A stretch of DNA of 64,000 nt from Pseudomonas cerasi (GCF_900074915.1 NZ_LT222319.1:5573501-5637500), one strand, 5' to 3'; shown: positions 1-10,086, numbered from the stretch's first letter. Notes: generated by a model not told the origin, from the sequence alone. A program made the numbers and translations.

Positions 1-836
<836 letters not shown>

Positions 837-990
837 GGGTTTCTCCTTCCGGGCGTGGCGAAGGTGCGGGCAGACGAGATCGGCAAGCCCCCCAATAAAC
901 CGGAGTTTGCATCACGTAACAGCTGACCGAATTGTCTGACAGACCGCACCAATTGCGGCGCATTGTAGCCGCAAGGTGAGAACCCCGCAC

Positions 991-2607
991 CTAGCCAGTC
1001 TGACGGGCAGAGCGGCGAATCAGCCCAATGACGGGTAATAGTCCTACAAGCACCAGCGACAAAGCTGGCAACGCAGCCCTTGCCCACTCGCCCTCGCTGG
1101 TCATTTCGAAGATGCGTACCGCCAGCGTATCCCAGCCAAACGGGCGCATCAGCAGGGTTGCCGGCATTTCCTTGAGCACATCGACGAACACCAGCAGCGC
1201 CGCGCTCAGCGCCCCTGGCACCAGCAACGGCAGATACACGTTGAGAAACAACTTTGGTCCGCTGACCCCCAGACTGCGCGCCGCTTCAGGCAATGACGGG
1301 CGGATACGCGACAGGCTGTGCTCCAACGGACCGAAGGCGACGGCGATGAAGCGCACCAGATAAGCCAGCAGCAAGGCCGAGAGGCTGCCCAGCAGCAAAG
1401 GCTTGCCTGCGCCGCCCAGCCAGCCGGACAGCGGAATGACCAGTTCGCGGTCCAGGTAACTGAACGCCAGCATGATTGAAACCGCCAGTACCGAGCCAGG
1501 CAATGCGTAGCCCAAATTGGCGAGGCTGACGCCGGAGCGGATCGCAGGCGTGGGCGCCATACGTCGGGCAAACGCCAGAATCAGCGCCACACTGACGGTG
1601 ATCAACGCCGCCATGCCACCCAGATAGAGCGTGTGCAGAATCAGCCCTGTGTAGCGCTCATCCAGATCGAAGCGGCCACGCTGCCAGACCCAGACGATCA
1701 GTTGCAGCATCGGCACCACGAAAGCACAGAGAAACACCAGCCCACACCAGAAGCTCGCGGCCAATGCCTTGAGGCCGCGCAACCGGTAAAGCGCAGCGCC
1801 ACGCGGACGCTCGTTGGCCGGTCGGCTTGCACCCCGGGCGCGGCGTTCGCCGTACAGCAGCACCAGCACGGCCAACAGCAGCAGGCTGGCCAGTTGCGCA
1901 GCGCTGGACAGGCTGAAGAAGCCGTACCAGGTCTTGTAGATGGCAGTGGTGAAGGTATCGAAGTTGAACACCGACACCGCACCAAAATCGGCCAGGGTTT
2001 CCATCAGGGCCAGCGCCACCCCCGCGCCGATGGCCGGACGCGCCATTGGCAGCGCCACGCGCCAGAACGCCTGCAGGGGTGTGTTGCCCAGCACTCGCGC
2101 AGCTTCCATCAAGCCCTTGCCCTGCGCCAGAAACGCCGTGCGCGCCAACAGGTAGACGTAAGGATAGAAAACCAGCACCAGGACGATGATCACCCCACCG
2201 GTGGAGCGCACCCGAGGCAGGCGCAGACCGGAGCCGAACCATTCGCGCAACAGGGTCTGCACCGGACCGGAAAAATCCAGCAGCCCGACGAATACGAACG
2301 CCAGCACATAGGCGGGGATCGCGAAAGGCAGCATCAGCGCCCAGTCCAGCCAGCGGCGACCGGGAAATTCACACAGGCTGGTGAGCCACGCCAGGCTCAC
2401 CCCCAGCAACGTCACGCCCACGCCGACACCCAGCACCAGGATCAGCGTATTGCCCAGCAGACGCGCCATCTGGGTTTCGAGCAGGTGCGACCATATCTGC
2501 TGGTCAACCGTCTCCCACGACAGCAGCAAAACGCTCAGCGGCAGCACGACCAGCGCTGCGATGGCGAAAACCAGGGGGTACCAGCGGCGTTGGGCAGGAT
2601 GGGCCAC
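991..2607 (-). CDS. Iron(III) ABC transporter permease, fused two-domain type (FbpB/SfuB-like)
   Basis: This 538-residue inner-membrane protein has about 12 hydrophobic segments and two copies of the permease domain. Each copy carries an EAA loop for docking the ATPase: EAARVLGNTPLQAFWRVALP near residue 168 and EAARSLGVSGPKLFLNVYLP near residue 441. The duplicated-domain architecture is that of the Fbp/Sfu/Hit ferric iron importers, which move iron delivered by a periplasmic binding protein. The gene for such a binding protein lies just upstream but is interrupted by a stop codon. No ATPase gene is present nearby. The substrate is inferred from the family and the neighbour; some members carry other cargo. 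Confidence 0.85.
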   Translation of the reverse strand: MAHPAQRRWYPLVFAIAALVVLPLSVLLLSWETVDQQIWSHLLETQMARLLGNTLILVLGVGVGVTLLGVSLAWLTSLCEFPGRRWLDWALMLPFAIPAYVLAFVFVGLLDFSGPVQTLLREWFGSGLRLPRVRSTGGVIIVLVLVFYPYVYLLARTAFLAQGKGLMEAARVLGNTPLQAFWRVALPMARPAIGAGVALALMETLADFGAVSVFNFDTFTTAIYKTWYGFFSLSSAAQLASLLLLAVLVLLYGERRARGASRPANERPRGAALYRLRGLKALAASFWCGLVFLCAFVVPMLQLIVWVWQRGRFDLDERYTGLILHTLYLGGMAALITVSVALILAFARRMAPTPAIRSGVSLANLGYALPGSVLAVSIMLAFSYLDRELVIPLSGWLGGAGKPLLLGSLSALLLAYLVRFIAVAFGPLEHSLSRIRPSLPEAARSLGVSGPKLFLNVYLPLLVPGALSAALLVFVDVLKEMPATLLMRPFGWDTLAVRIFEMTSEGEWARAALPALSLVLVGLLPVIGLIRRSARQTG

Positions 2608-2741
2608 GGTGTTCTCGAAATCGGGATGGATGAGTGAGTGACAAGTCTCTGCGTCATTCGTCTAGGGCGCTGGAGCGCCCACCGTTACACACCCGGAAAA
2701 TGGGGGGGATGAACCGTAGTATCAGGCCGGACATACACCTT

Positions 2742-2819
2742 TGTGGGAGTGAGCTTGCTTACGAAAGCAACACATTTACGGGGCTGTGCCGGCCTCTTCG
2801 CGAGCAAGCTCGCTCCCAC
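2742..2819. repeat. REPIN: two inverted REP sequences
   Basis: TGTGGGAGTGAGCTTGCTTA at the left is mirrored by GCGAGCAAGCTCGCTCCCAC at the right, with about 35 bp between. Each arm is a Pseudomonas-type REP, able to form its own hairpin, and together they form a REPIN. It lies between the iron permease gene and its binding-protein gene. The sequence AGTCTTATGTATAACG follows at once (2821-2836) and resembles the end of the element at 30148-30168. Confidence 0.75.
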
Positions 2820-2856
2820 GAGTCTTATGTATAACGATAAGGCACTGGGTATTAAA

Positions 2857-3858
2857 TCAATTCCAGCCCGCGCGATCCATCATGCGTATCGCTTCTGCCT
2901 GGCGCTTGCCTGCCACTTCGACCGGGATGGTGTCGGCCTTGAACAGCCCCCAGCTCGCCACTTCTTCTGAAGGCGCCACGTTCGGGTTGGCCGGGAACTC
3001 CTGATTGACGCTGGAGAAAATCTTCTGCGCCTCAGGGCCGGTCATCGACTCGACCAGTGCCTTGGCCGCTTCAGGGTGCGGAGCGTATTGGGTCAGACCG
3101 ATACCCGACAGGTTGACGTGCACACCGCGATCCGCCTGGTTCGGCCAGAACAGCTTCACCGCCAGGTCCGGTTTTTCCTTGTGCAGGCGGCCGTAGTAAT
3201 AGGAATTGACGATGCCCACGTCGCATTGCCCGGCATTGATCGCCTCAAGCACTGCGATGTCATCGGAGAACACGTCGGTGGACAGGTTGTTGACCCAGCC
3301 CTTGAGGATTTTCTCCGACGCTTCGGCACCGTGGGTTTCGATCAGCGTAGCGGTCAGCGACTGGTTATAGACCTTCTTCGCGGTACGCAGGCACAGGCGG
3401 CCTTCCCAGTTCTTGTCGGCCAGCGCCTAGTAGGTACTCAGCTCGGCAGGCTTCACGCGGTCGGTGGAATAGGCGATGGTGCGCGCGCGAAGGCTCAGAC
3501 CGGTCCAGCCGTGCGTCGATGAGCGATACTGCGGCGGAATGTTGGCTTCGATCACCGGCGAGGTGAACGGCTGCAGGATACCCATCTGCTCGGCCTGCCA
3601 GAGGTTGCCCGCATCGACCGTCAGCAACAGGTCGGCGGTCGCATTCTGTCCCTCGGCCTTGATGCGCTGCATCAGCGGCGCTTCCTTGTCAGTGATGAAT
3701 TTGATCTTCACCCCGGTACTGGCTGTGTACGCATCGAATACCGGCTTGATCAGCTCGTCGATCCGGGATGAATACACCACCACTTCATCGGCAGCCTGAG
3801 CGGTGCTGCCCAGTAAAGTCAGTGTCAGAGCAGCCAGAAGACGCTTGCTTGCCTGCAT
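2857..3858 (-). pseudogene. Iron(III) ABC transporter substrate-binding protein, interrupted by an in-frame TAG
   Basis: The full frame would encode 333 residues. It starts at the ATG ending at 3858 with a signal peptide (MQASKRLLAALTLTLLGS, then AQA/ADE) and continues VVVYSSRIDELIKPVFDAY, typical of FbpA/FutA-like periplasmic iron-binding proteins. Codon 144 (3427-3429) is TAG where ...LSTY-x-ALADKNWEGR is expected; one G to T change in GAG (Glu) would produce it. The frame stays open on both sides, so this is a point nonsense mutation rather than a frameshift. An upstream in-frame ATG at 3906 exists, but the signal peptide fits the 3858 start. The product is probably non-functional unless the stop is read through or is a sequencing error. 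Confidence 0.8.
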
Positions 3859-3974
3859 CGGGGTATCTCGCGTTCGCAAAGGAGGCGAAATGGTAGTGAA
3901 TCCCATTTGCTATCTCAATCGAAGCGGCAGCGGAGCCGTTACCGGATGTGTCCAGGCTCGATCATGACCGGTGA

Positions 3975-4685
3975 TCAGCACACAGCCCTGGCTCTGGAAA
4001 AGTTCGCGACCCGGCGCAGCTTGTCCACATCGAACACCTCCAGGTGCCCTTCTCCCAGGCGCACGATCCTGCGCTCATGCAGGTCCTGGAGCACTTCCAG
4101 CAAGGCCGGCGAGGCAAGCGCGAGACGCTGCGCGGCCTGAATGTCGTCCAGCGCAATCAGGCGTCTTGCCTGGCTCAACGGGCCATACCCCTCGCTGAGC
4201 ATCAACAGGCGCCAGGCAACCCGCGCCCGCGGCGGCAGGCGACGCATTTTCTCGGGGCTCTGCAGTGGCAAGCCGACCTTCTGGCTGAGCAGTGCGGCAA
4301 ACCAGCGCCAGTACTCGGGGTGCCTGTCGAGCAGCCGGGCCAGGAATGGCTGTGGGATATGCAGGAAGATGCTCTGTTCCAGCGAGCAGACTTCGAAACG
4401 GCGCGGCAGCCCGTCAAACAGCGAGACTTCGCCAAACCAGCACGGCGCGCTTGCAGGTTCCACGTGCCTCAGCAGCCGCTGCTCGTGGGCACCGCCGATC
4501 CGCACGCGGCCCTCCAGCAGCACATAAACACCGCAGGGCAGATCGCCCTTGTCGAACAGCCGCTGGCCGGGCGTCTTGCGGCGCTGGCGGGCAGCCTCCA
4601 GCAGGCTATCCTGCAGATCGGCAGGCAGATGGGAAAACCAGTAATCGGATAGCAATCGTGACCGCCACGACACTCCATTTGTCAT
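3975..4685 (-). CDS. Crp/Fnr-family transcriptional regulator
   Basis: The 236-residue protein has an N-terminal cyclic-nucleotide-binding fold. The stretch PGQRLFDKGDLPCGVYVLLE near residues 38-57 is the start of the beta-roll, and FGEVSLFDGLPRRFEVCSLE contains the P-helix region. The last roughly 90 residues (from about 150) would hold the winged helix, although a canonical Crp recognition helix is not obvious. No N-terminal cysteine cluster is seen, so it is not an Fnr-type oxygen sensor. It is transcribed towards the broken iron-binding gene and divergently from the DUF962 gene, with which it shares a roughly 80-bp upstream region. The effector and regulon cannot be told from sequence. 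Confidence 0.8.
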   Translation of the reverse strand: MTNGVSWRSRLLSDYWFSHLPADLQDSLLEAARQRRKTPGQRLFDKGDLPCGVYVLLEGRVRIGGAHEQRLLRHVEPASAPCWFGEVSLFDGLPRRFEVCSLEQSIFLHIPQPFLARLLDRHPEYWRWFAALLSQKVGLPLQSPEKMRRLPPRARVAWRLLMLSEGYGPLSQARRLIALDDIQAAQRLALASPALLEVLQDLHERRIVRLGEGHLEVFDVDKLRRVANFSRARAVC

Positions 4686-4766
4686 TTTTGCTCCCTTCTC
4701 TTTCAGCCATGCATGTTGTACAAGAAATCAGGCTCACGCCGGCCATCGTCTCAGGCAGGAATAATA

Positions 4767-5291
4767 ATGAAAAACCTTGTCGATCATCTCAGCCAATACG
4801 CGGCTTATCACCGTGATTCGCGCAATATCGTGACGCACTTCGTGGGTATCCCACTGATCGTGCTGGCCGTGGCGGTGCTTCTCTCACGACCGGGATGGAA
4901 TATAAGCGGGCTGTGGCTTTCACCGGCGGCGCTTCTGGCCCTGGGCTCGATGGTCTTTTACCTGCGACTCGACCGCGCTCTGGGCATCGTCATGGCGATA
5001 TTACTGGCGCTGTGCATCTGGGCCGGGGCCGACCTTGCGCAGCAGCCAACCATGGTCTGGCTGAGTGCGGGCGTCGGGCTCTTTGTGATTGGCTGGATCA
5101 TCCAGTTCGTCGGCCATTACTACGAGGGGCGCAAACCGGCCTTCATCGATGACCTGACCGGGCTGATCATCGGCCCGCTGTTTGTGGTCGCGGAGCTGGC
5201 GTTCCTGATGGGCCAGCGCAAACCGCTGCAGCACGCCATCGAAGAGCGCGTCGGCCCGGTCGGGCGTGCGACCCGCAAGGCGACGACCTAG
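4767..5291 (+). CDS. DUF962 / Mpo1-like membrane protein
   Basis: The 174-residue protein begins MKNLVDHLSQYAAYHRDSRN and continues IVTHFVGIPLIVLA. This N-terminal H-x3-N-x3-H-x-x-G-I-P pattern is the signature of the DUF962 family, whose yeast member Mpo1 is an iron-dependent dioxygenase acting on 2-hydroxy fatty acids. About four membrane segments follow, plus a second histidine region, FVGHYYEGRKPAF. The start at 4767 is preferred to an upstream in-frame ATG at 4713 because it has CAGGA just before it and matches the family N-terminus. The enzymatic role in bacteria is inferred, not shown. Confidence 0.82.
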   Translation: MKNLVDHLSQYAAYHRDSRNIVTHFVGIPLIVLAVAVLLSRPGWNISGLWLSPAALLALGSMVFYLRLDRALGIVMAILLALCIWAGADLAQQPTMVWLSAGVGLFVIGWIIQFVGHYYEGRKPAFIDDLTGLIIGPLFVVAELAFLMGQRKPLQHAIEERVGPVGRATRKATT

Positions 5292-5303
5292 GCGCGAAGC
5301 GCC

Positions 5304-5340
5304 GGGCACCGATCGTCACCAGCAACAACGATCAGTGCCC
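5304..5340. other. Inverted repeat between convergent genes
   Basis: GGGCACCGATCGT and ACGATCAGTGCCC form an imperfect stem with a loop of about 11 bases between the convergent ends of the DUF962 gene and the acetyl-CoA hydrolase-family gene. There is no clear T-run, so a Rho-independent terminator is only possible. Confidence 0.4.
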
Positions 5341-5345
5341 GCCTC

Positions 5346-7277
5346 TTAGCCGGCAAGCCCGGTGCTGTTCTGCAACCCGGCCAGCAACAGCCGCTGATAC
5401 AACTCTTCGCGCAAGCCCTGCGGCTGGTCGAGCTGCATGCGTTGCAAGTGCGCAAGGAAGGCTTCGGGGTCCGGAGCATCGAGGGTCGCCTTGCCCAGCT
5501 CGAGGATTTCAGTGAGCTTGAGCTTGCTCTTCAGCCAGTTCAGGGCTCTCAGTAGATCGCGTTCCTCGGCGGTAAAGTCGCACCCCAGCGGGTACTCGGT
5601 AAACAGCGACGGATAGCGTGATGCGGTGTCCTTGAGGCGCTCGGGTGTGTTGTCAGTGAAGCGCGGATCGAGACGGAAGTCCTTGGGTAGCTTGCCAGCC
5701 TTTTGCGCCTGCTCGATCAGGCCCGATTGAAACCGCGAGTCGGTGATGTTCAGAATCCGCTCGATCACCGTCGCATCGGTCTGCCCACGCAGATCGGCGA
5801 TGCCGTATTCGGTCACGACAATGTCGCGCAAGTGTCGGGGAATGGTGGTGTGGCCGTACTGCCAGACGATGTTGGAGCTGACCTCGCCGCCCGACTCGCG
5901 CCAGCTGCGCAGCATCAGAATCGAACGGGCGCCTTCCAGTGCATGGGCCTGCGCCACGAAGTTGTACTGACCGCCCACGCCACTGAGCACCCGGCCATCT
6001 TCCAGTTGATCAGCCACCGCCGCGCCCATCAGGGTGACGGTAAACGCGCTGTTGATGAAGCGCGCATCGCGGCGTTGCAGGCGCTTGAGTTCTTCCTGGC
6101 CGTAAAGCTCGTTGATGTAGCTGATGGCGGTCATGTTGAACTGCGCCAGCCGCTCGGCGGGCAGCTCGCGCAGTCGCGCGTAGAAACTGCGCGGGCCGAG
6201 GAAAAAGCCGCCATGCACGACTACGCCACCAGGATGGGCATCCTCATCCAGCGTGCCCATGTTGGCCAGCCGTTGCAGCTCTGCATCGGCATACACCTTG
6301 CGCCGCACGATGCCGGCATCGGCGAGTACCAGCAGGCCGTTGACGAACATTTCGCTGCAACCGTAAAGGCCGCTGGCGAACGGCTGAACGCCGCCCTCCC
6401 GATCTATCAGGGTCTGCCAGTTACTCATGTTCAACTCGGCCAGCAGGCCGCGCCAGGTTTCGTTATCGGCCTGACGGGCCAGCAGCGCGCCGGTCAGTGC
6501 ATCGCCCATCGAGCCGATGCCGATCTGTAACGTGCCGCCGTCACGCACCAGCGTGCTGGCGTGCAGGCCGATCAGGTGGTCCTGATAGCCGACTGGCATA
6601 TTGGGGGTGGAAAACAGCGTACTGCGCTCGTCTTCATCGATCAGCACATCAAAGGCGTCGACATCCAGTTCCGAGTCGCCCGGCATGTACGGCAGATCGG
6701 CATGCACCTGGCCGAGCATCAGAATGGTCTCCCCGGCGGCCCGGCGCTTGGCGATCATGGGCAACAGGTCGAGGGTCACGTCCGGGTTGCAGCTCAGGCT
6801 CAACGTGCCTGGACGCTGCTCGTCACGGGCCACCAGTTGCGCGACCAGATTCAGGCCGTTGGCGTTGATGTCGCGGGCGGCGTGGCTGTAATTGCTGCTG
6901 ACGTAGTCTTGCTGGGCTGACTGGCTGTTGAGCAAACTGCCTGGCTGCATGAAGAATTGCTGCACATGGATATTGGCAGGAAGTTTGTCGCGGCGCAGTG
7001 CAGCCAGGAAATCGAGCTCCGGATAGTCAGCGAAGACACGCTCCAGAAACGGTTCGAGAAACCGCGCCTGCAAACCCTCCCCCGGCGTCGGCCGCCCGAG
7101 TGTCAGCGCGGTGTAGATCGTCAGCCGTCGTTCGGGCAACTCGCTGATGCGCTGGTATAACGCGTTGACGAAGCGGTTGGGCTTGCCCAGCCCCAGCGGC
7201 ATGCCGAGGTGGATATGTTCGGGTAGCTGCGCAAGAACGTGATCGACGGCATGCTCGATGGAACAGGAATACGGCAT
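5346..7277 (-). CDS. Acetyl-CoA hydrolase/transferase family protein
   Basis: At 643 residues this is a long member of the acetyl-CoA hydrolase/CoA-transferase family. The N-terminal half contains LGMPLGLGKPNRFVNALYQR, and the C-terminal half has the conserved YGHTTIPRHLRDIVVTEYGI followed by ADLRGQT, typical of the C-terminal catalytic domain. Such enzymes move CoA between short-chain acids or hydrolyse acyl-CoA in the cytoplasm; the substrate is unknown here. It is longer than the usual 430-500-residue members. It stands alone, followed downstream by a convergent gene. Confidence 0.85.
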   Translation of the reverse strand: MPYSCSIEHAVDHVLAQLPEHIHLGMPLGLGKPNRFVNALYQRISELPERRLTIYTALTLGRPTPGEGLQARFLEPFLERVFADYPELDFLAALRRDKLPANIHVQQFFMQPGSLLNSQSAQQDYVSSNYSHAARDINANGLNLVAQLVARDEQRPGTLSLSCNPDVTLDLLPMIAKRRAAGETILMLGQVHADLPYMPGDSELDVDAFDVLIDEDERSTLFSTPNMPVGYQDHLIGLHASTLVRDGGTLQIGIGSMGDALTGALLARQADNETWRGLLAELNMSNWQTLIDREGGVQPFASGLYGCSEMFVNGLLVLADAGIVRRKVYADAELQRLANMGTLDEDAHPGGVVVHGGFFLGPRSFYARLRELPAERLAQFNMTAISYINELYGQEELKRLQRRDARFINSAFTVTLMGAAVADQLEDGRVLSGVGGQYNFVAQAHALEGARSILMLRSWRESGGEVSSNIVWQYGHTTIPRHLRDIVVTEYGIADLRGQTDATVIERILNITDSRFQSGLIEQAQKAGKLPKDFRLDPRFTDNTPERLKDTASRYPSLFTEYPLGCDFTAEERDLLRALNWLKSKLKLTEILELGKATLDAPDPEAFLAHLQRMQLDQPQGLREELYQRLLLAGLQNSTGLAG

Positions 7278-7407
7278 CCCAGCTCTCCTGAATTGTTATT
7301 GGGTGCAGGTTGGACCGACGACAACGTCAAAGTGCTGCATGCTCTGCCGCGCAGAGCATCATCGTTACGCCCGGAACAAAAGGCTCCCAGGCTTCTGCCC
7401 GAAGGGC

Positions 7408-7430
7408 GTAGGAGCGAACTCGTTCGCGAA
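7408..7430. repeat. Single REP sequence
   Basis: GTAGGAGCGAACTCGTTCGC, ending GAA, is a typical Pseudomonas REP with a short inner palindrome. It lies in the 285-bp gap between the acetyl-CoA hydrolase-family gene and the cytochrome gene. A degenerate inverse copy (CGGCTCGCTCTCACA) lies near 7500. Nothing coding is evident in the rest of this gap. Confidence 0.6.
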
Positions 7431-7562
7431 AGGGCGTGCACTATCGCCAAAAATGCATCGATCTAAACATCATCTTCGCCAGCAAGCGAAGCGTCGCCCG
7501 GCTCGCTCTCACAACACGCATGTACAGCGCCAGGTGCTCTAGCGTATGAACGAGAGCTCACC

Positions 7563-7886
7563 TCACTTCAGCCCGGACATGCTCTGAATGGCACTCTTCA
7601 GTTCATCGTTTGTGCAATCGCCGCAGGTGCCTTTCGCGGGCATGATGCCGAGGCCTTTGATAGTGCTGGCCAGCAGTCCATCAAGGCCGCCTTTTTGCTG
7701 AGCTCGCTGTTCCCAGGCCGCCGTGTCACCGATCTTCGGCGCGTTGAGCAGGCCGACGCTGTGACAGGCGACGCAATGGGCCGCGATGATGTCGTCAGGC
7801 GCTCGGGCGGTATCGGCGGCTTGCGCGTTGAACGCCCACAACGCCAGAACGCCTGCGCTGCTCAGAATCTTTCGGGTCAGTTTCAC
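7563..7886 (-). CDS. Cytochrome c5-like periplasmic c-type cytochrome
   Basis: The 107-residue protein has an N-terminal signal peptide (MKLTRKILSSAGVLALWAFN, then AQA) and one haem-attachment motif, C-V-A-C-H, at residues 38-42. The methionine in GLGIMPAKGTCGDC is the likely axial ligand, and the later C-x-x-C pair is a cytochrome c5 family feature. It is a periplasmic electron carrier. It lies 24 bp downstream of the pauR-like regulator and is probably cotranscribed with it. The same neighbour pair is found in other pseudomonads, where the cytochrome gene is called cycB. Confidence 0.88.
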   Translation of the reverse strand: MKLTRKILSSAGVLALWAFNAQAADTARAPDDIIAAHCVACHSVGLLNAPKIGDTAAWEQRAQQKGGLDGLLASTIKGLGIMPAKGTCGDCTNDELKSAIQSMSGLK

Positions 7887-7910
7887 GCATCACTCATCGC
7901 AAGGGGCGGG

Positions 7911-8510
7911 TCAGAAATTGGCCGGGGTGGCCGCACTGATCAATCGTGCCGGGACGTCGAACGGGTTACGAAAGCGATGCGGCCGGGTGCTTTCGAAATA
8001 GTAGCTGTCACCCGCTTCGAGCACATAGGTATCCAGCCCGACCACCAGTTCCAGCCGACCCTCGACGAGGATGCCGGTCTCTTCGCCTTCGTGAACGAGC
8101 ATCTCTTCCCCGGTGTCGGCACCCGGTGGGTAGGTCTCGGTGAGAAAGGCGATGGCGCGGCCCTGATGCGATTTGCCGACCAGCTTCATGGTCACTGCAC
8201 CGTCCGAGATATCAATCAGCTCGCTGGCCTTGTACACCACTTGAGCTGCGTTCTCGGGCACGGATTCTTCCGAGAAAAATTCGACCATGGACATGGGGAT
8301 GCCGCCGAGCACCTTGCGCAGCGAACTGATCGAAGGGCTGACGCTGTTTTTTTCGATCATGGAGATGGTGCTGTTGGTCACACCTGCGCGCTTGGCGAGT
8401 TCACGCTGGGACAGGCCCTTGAGCTTGCGAATCGATTGCAGTCGTTCACCCACGTCCAATGCGATATTCCCCCAGGTTTTGTCAGGTCTAGTCGGTATGA
8501 ACGCCATCAT
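7911..8510 (-). CDS. pauR: XRE-family regulator with C-terminal cupin, PauR-like
   Basis: The 199-residue protein has a helix-turn-helix (LSQRELAKRAGVTNSTISMI, about residues 34-53) and a C-terminal cupin barrel (about 120-190, including GEETGILVEGRLELVVG and GDSYYFESTRPHRFRNP). This is the PuuR/PauR architecture. In P. aeruginosa PauR represses polyamine-utilisation genes, and its gene sits between a cytochrome c5 gene and dadX, exactly as here. The gene name therefore rests on domain order plus synteny. The start has two consecutive ATG codons. Likely targets in this window are the FAD oxidase at 12.5 kb and the aldehyde dehydrogenase at 18.7 kb. Confidence 0.82.
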   Translation of the reverse strand: MMAFIPTRPDKTWGNIALDVGERLQSIRKLKGLSQRELAKRAGVTNSTISMIEKNSVSPSISSLRKVLGGIPMSMVEFFSEESVPENAAQVVYKASELIDISDGAVTMKLVGKSHQGRAIAFLTETYPPGADTGEEMLVHEGEETGILVEGRLELVVGLDTYVLEAGDSYYFESTRPHRFRNPFDVPARLISAATPANF

Positions 8511-8584
8511 GGCAACAGCGTTCGATATTTACAACACTTCGACAGACACCTGACCCACTGCGGCCTGGGGCACAGAGAGATGAA

Positions 8585-9658
8585 TCAGTCTTCGGAATAG
8601 ATGCGCGGAACGCGACGCAGGTTGCAGAAGATTTCGTAGGGAATGGTTTCTGCACGCTGGGCCACTTCACTGGCGAGCACCTGCTTGCCCCACAGCTCGA
8701 CACGGCTGCCAAGCCCGGCCTGCGGCACATCGGTGAGGTCGACGCAGAGCATGTCCATGGACACCCGTCCGAGCAGTCTGGACGGCTGGCCGTCGATCTG
8801 CACGGGCGTGCCGGTCGGCGCGTGACGCGGATAGCCGTCGGCGTAGCCCATCGCTACTACGCCGATACGCAAAGGCCGGTCACAGACAAATGTCGCGCCA
8901 TAGCCCACGGGCTCACCAACGGGCAGTTCACGCACGCTGATGATCTTCGATTCCAGGGTCATCATCGGTTGCAGGCGATCCGCCAGCGGGTGCACCTGAT
9001 CAAACGGCGTAGCACCGTAGAGCATGATGCCCGGACGCGACCAGTCGCTCGGGATCTGTGGCCAGCCCAGCACCGCCGGGGAGTTTTTCAGGCTGGTTTC
9101 CGCTGCCAGCCCCTTGCGAAAGGTCTCGAATACGGCAAGCTGCTCATCACTGCAGGCGCTGTTCAGCTCATCGGCGCGGGAGAAGTGGCTCATCAGCACG
9201 ATTCTGGCCACTTTGCCGGTTGCCAGCAGACGCTGATAAGCCGCCTGGTACTCGTGAGGATGCAGGCCAACCCGGTGCATGCCGGTATCGAGCTTGAGCC
9301 AGACCGTTATCGGTTTGCCCAGGCGCGCCTGCTCGATGGCTTCCAGTTGCCAGGTCGCGTGTACAACGGTCCACAGGTCATGCTCGACAATCAGCGCCAG
9401 CTCGTCGGCCTCGAAAAAGCCTTCAAGCAGCAGGACCGGCGCACGAATGCCTGCCGCACGCAGCTCCAGAGCTTCTTCAATGCAAGCCACTGCAAAACCG
9501 TCGGCCTGCGCTTCAAGCGCCTGTGCGACGCGCACCGCGCCGTGACCATAGGCATCGGCCTTGACGACGGCGAGCGCTTTGCCGCCGCTGTTTTCACGGG
9601 CCAATTGGTAGTTGTGACGCAGTGCCTGAAGATCGATAAAGGCGCGGGCTGGACGCAT
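8585..9658 (-). CDS. dadX: Catabolic alanine racemase
   Basis: This is a 357-residue PLP enzyme. ALAVVKADAYGHGAVRVAQA contains the Schiff-base lysine (Lys33), and GYGATF carries the C-terminal region with the second catalytic tyrosine. It interconverts L- and D-alanine in the cytoplasm. The start at 9658 (MRPARAFIDLQALRHNY) matches the family; an in-frame ATG 26 codons earlier gives an unlikely extension. It lies downstream of dadA and ridA on the same strand, so it is the catabolic (DadX) rather than the biosynthetic (Alr) racemase: L-alanine is racemised and the D-form is oxidised by DadA. Confidence 0.93.
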   Translation of the reverse strand: MRPARAFIDLQALRHNYQLARENSGGKALAVVKADAYGHGAVRVAQALEAQADGFAVACIEEALELRAAGIRAPVLLLEGFFEADELALIVEHDLWTVVHATWQLEAIEQARLGKPITVWLKLDTGMHRVGLHPHEYQAAYQRLLATGKVARIVLMSHFSRADELNSACSDEQLAVFETFRKGLAAETSLKNSPAVLGWPQIPSDWSRPGIMLYGATPFDQVHPLADRLQPMMTLESKIISVRELPVGEPVGYGATFVCDRPLRIGVVAMGYADGYPRHAPTGTPVQIDGQPSRLLGRVSMDMLCVDLTDVPQAGLGSRVELWGKQVLASEVAQRAETIPYEIFCNLRRVPRIYSED

Positions 9659-9732
9659 GATGACGTTACTTGCCTGAAAGGATGGAAAGGGAGAGGACGA
9701 ACCCGACGCAGGGACGCGCCGGGCAACAAGGC

Positions 9733-10086
9733 TCAAGGCAGCGCGGCGACCACCGACAGTTCAACGAGCATTTCGGGCTGGCACAGCTTGGCCTCGACCG
9801 TTGCGCGTGCAGGCGCGAAACCCTTGGGCAGCCATTTGTCCCAGACGCTGTTCATGCCGGCGAAGTGGGCATTGATATCTTTCAGGTAAATGGTGACCGA
9901 CAGGATACGCGTCTTGTCGGTGCCGGCCAGGTCAAGCAGGCGCTCGATGCTGTTCAGTACCTCTCGGGTCTGCTGCTCGACATCCGCAGTCATGTCATTG
10001 CCGACCTGGCCCGACAGATAGACGGTGCCATTGTGGACAACGACCTGACTCATGCGCTCATTGGTGAGCTGGCGCTGGATTGACAT
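9733..10086 (-). CDS. RidA family protein (enamine/imine deaminase)
   Basis: The 117-residue protein begins MSIQRQLTNERMSQVVVHNG and contains VYLSGQVGND and the C-terminal PEMLVELSVVAALP region, typical of RidA/YjgF. These proteins hydrolyse reactive 2-aminoacrylate-type enamines or imines to ketoacid plus ammonia. The start at 10086 lies 29 bp inside the end of dadA, so translation is probably coupled. Its place between a D-amino acid dehydrogenase and a PLP racemase suggests it disposes of imine products. A long upstream extension of this frame runs through dadA and is not credible. Confidence 0.9.
   Translation of the reverse strand: MSIQRQLTNERMSQVVVHNGTVYLSGQVGNDMTADVEQQTREVLNSIERLLDLAGTDKTRILSVTIYLKDINAHFAGMNSVWDKWLPKGFAPARATVEAKLCQPEMLVELSVVAALP

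Noticed and set aside
837..990. Glycine riboswitch upstream of gcvT
   Set aside because: The gap lacks the conserved tandem aptamer core and is too short for a full glycine riboswitch.
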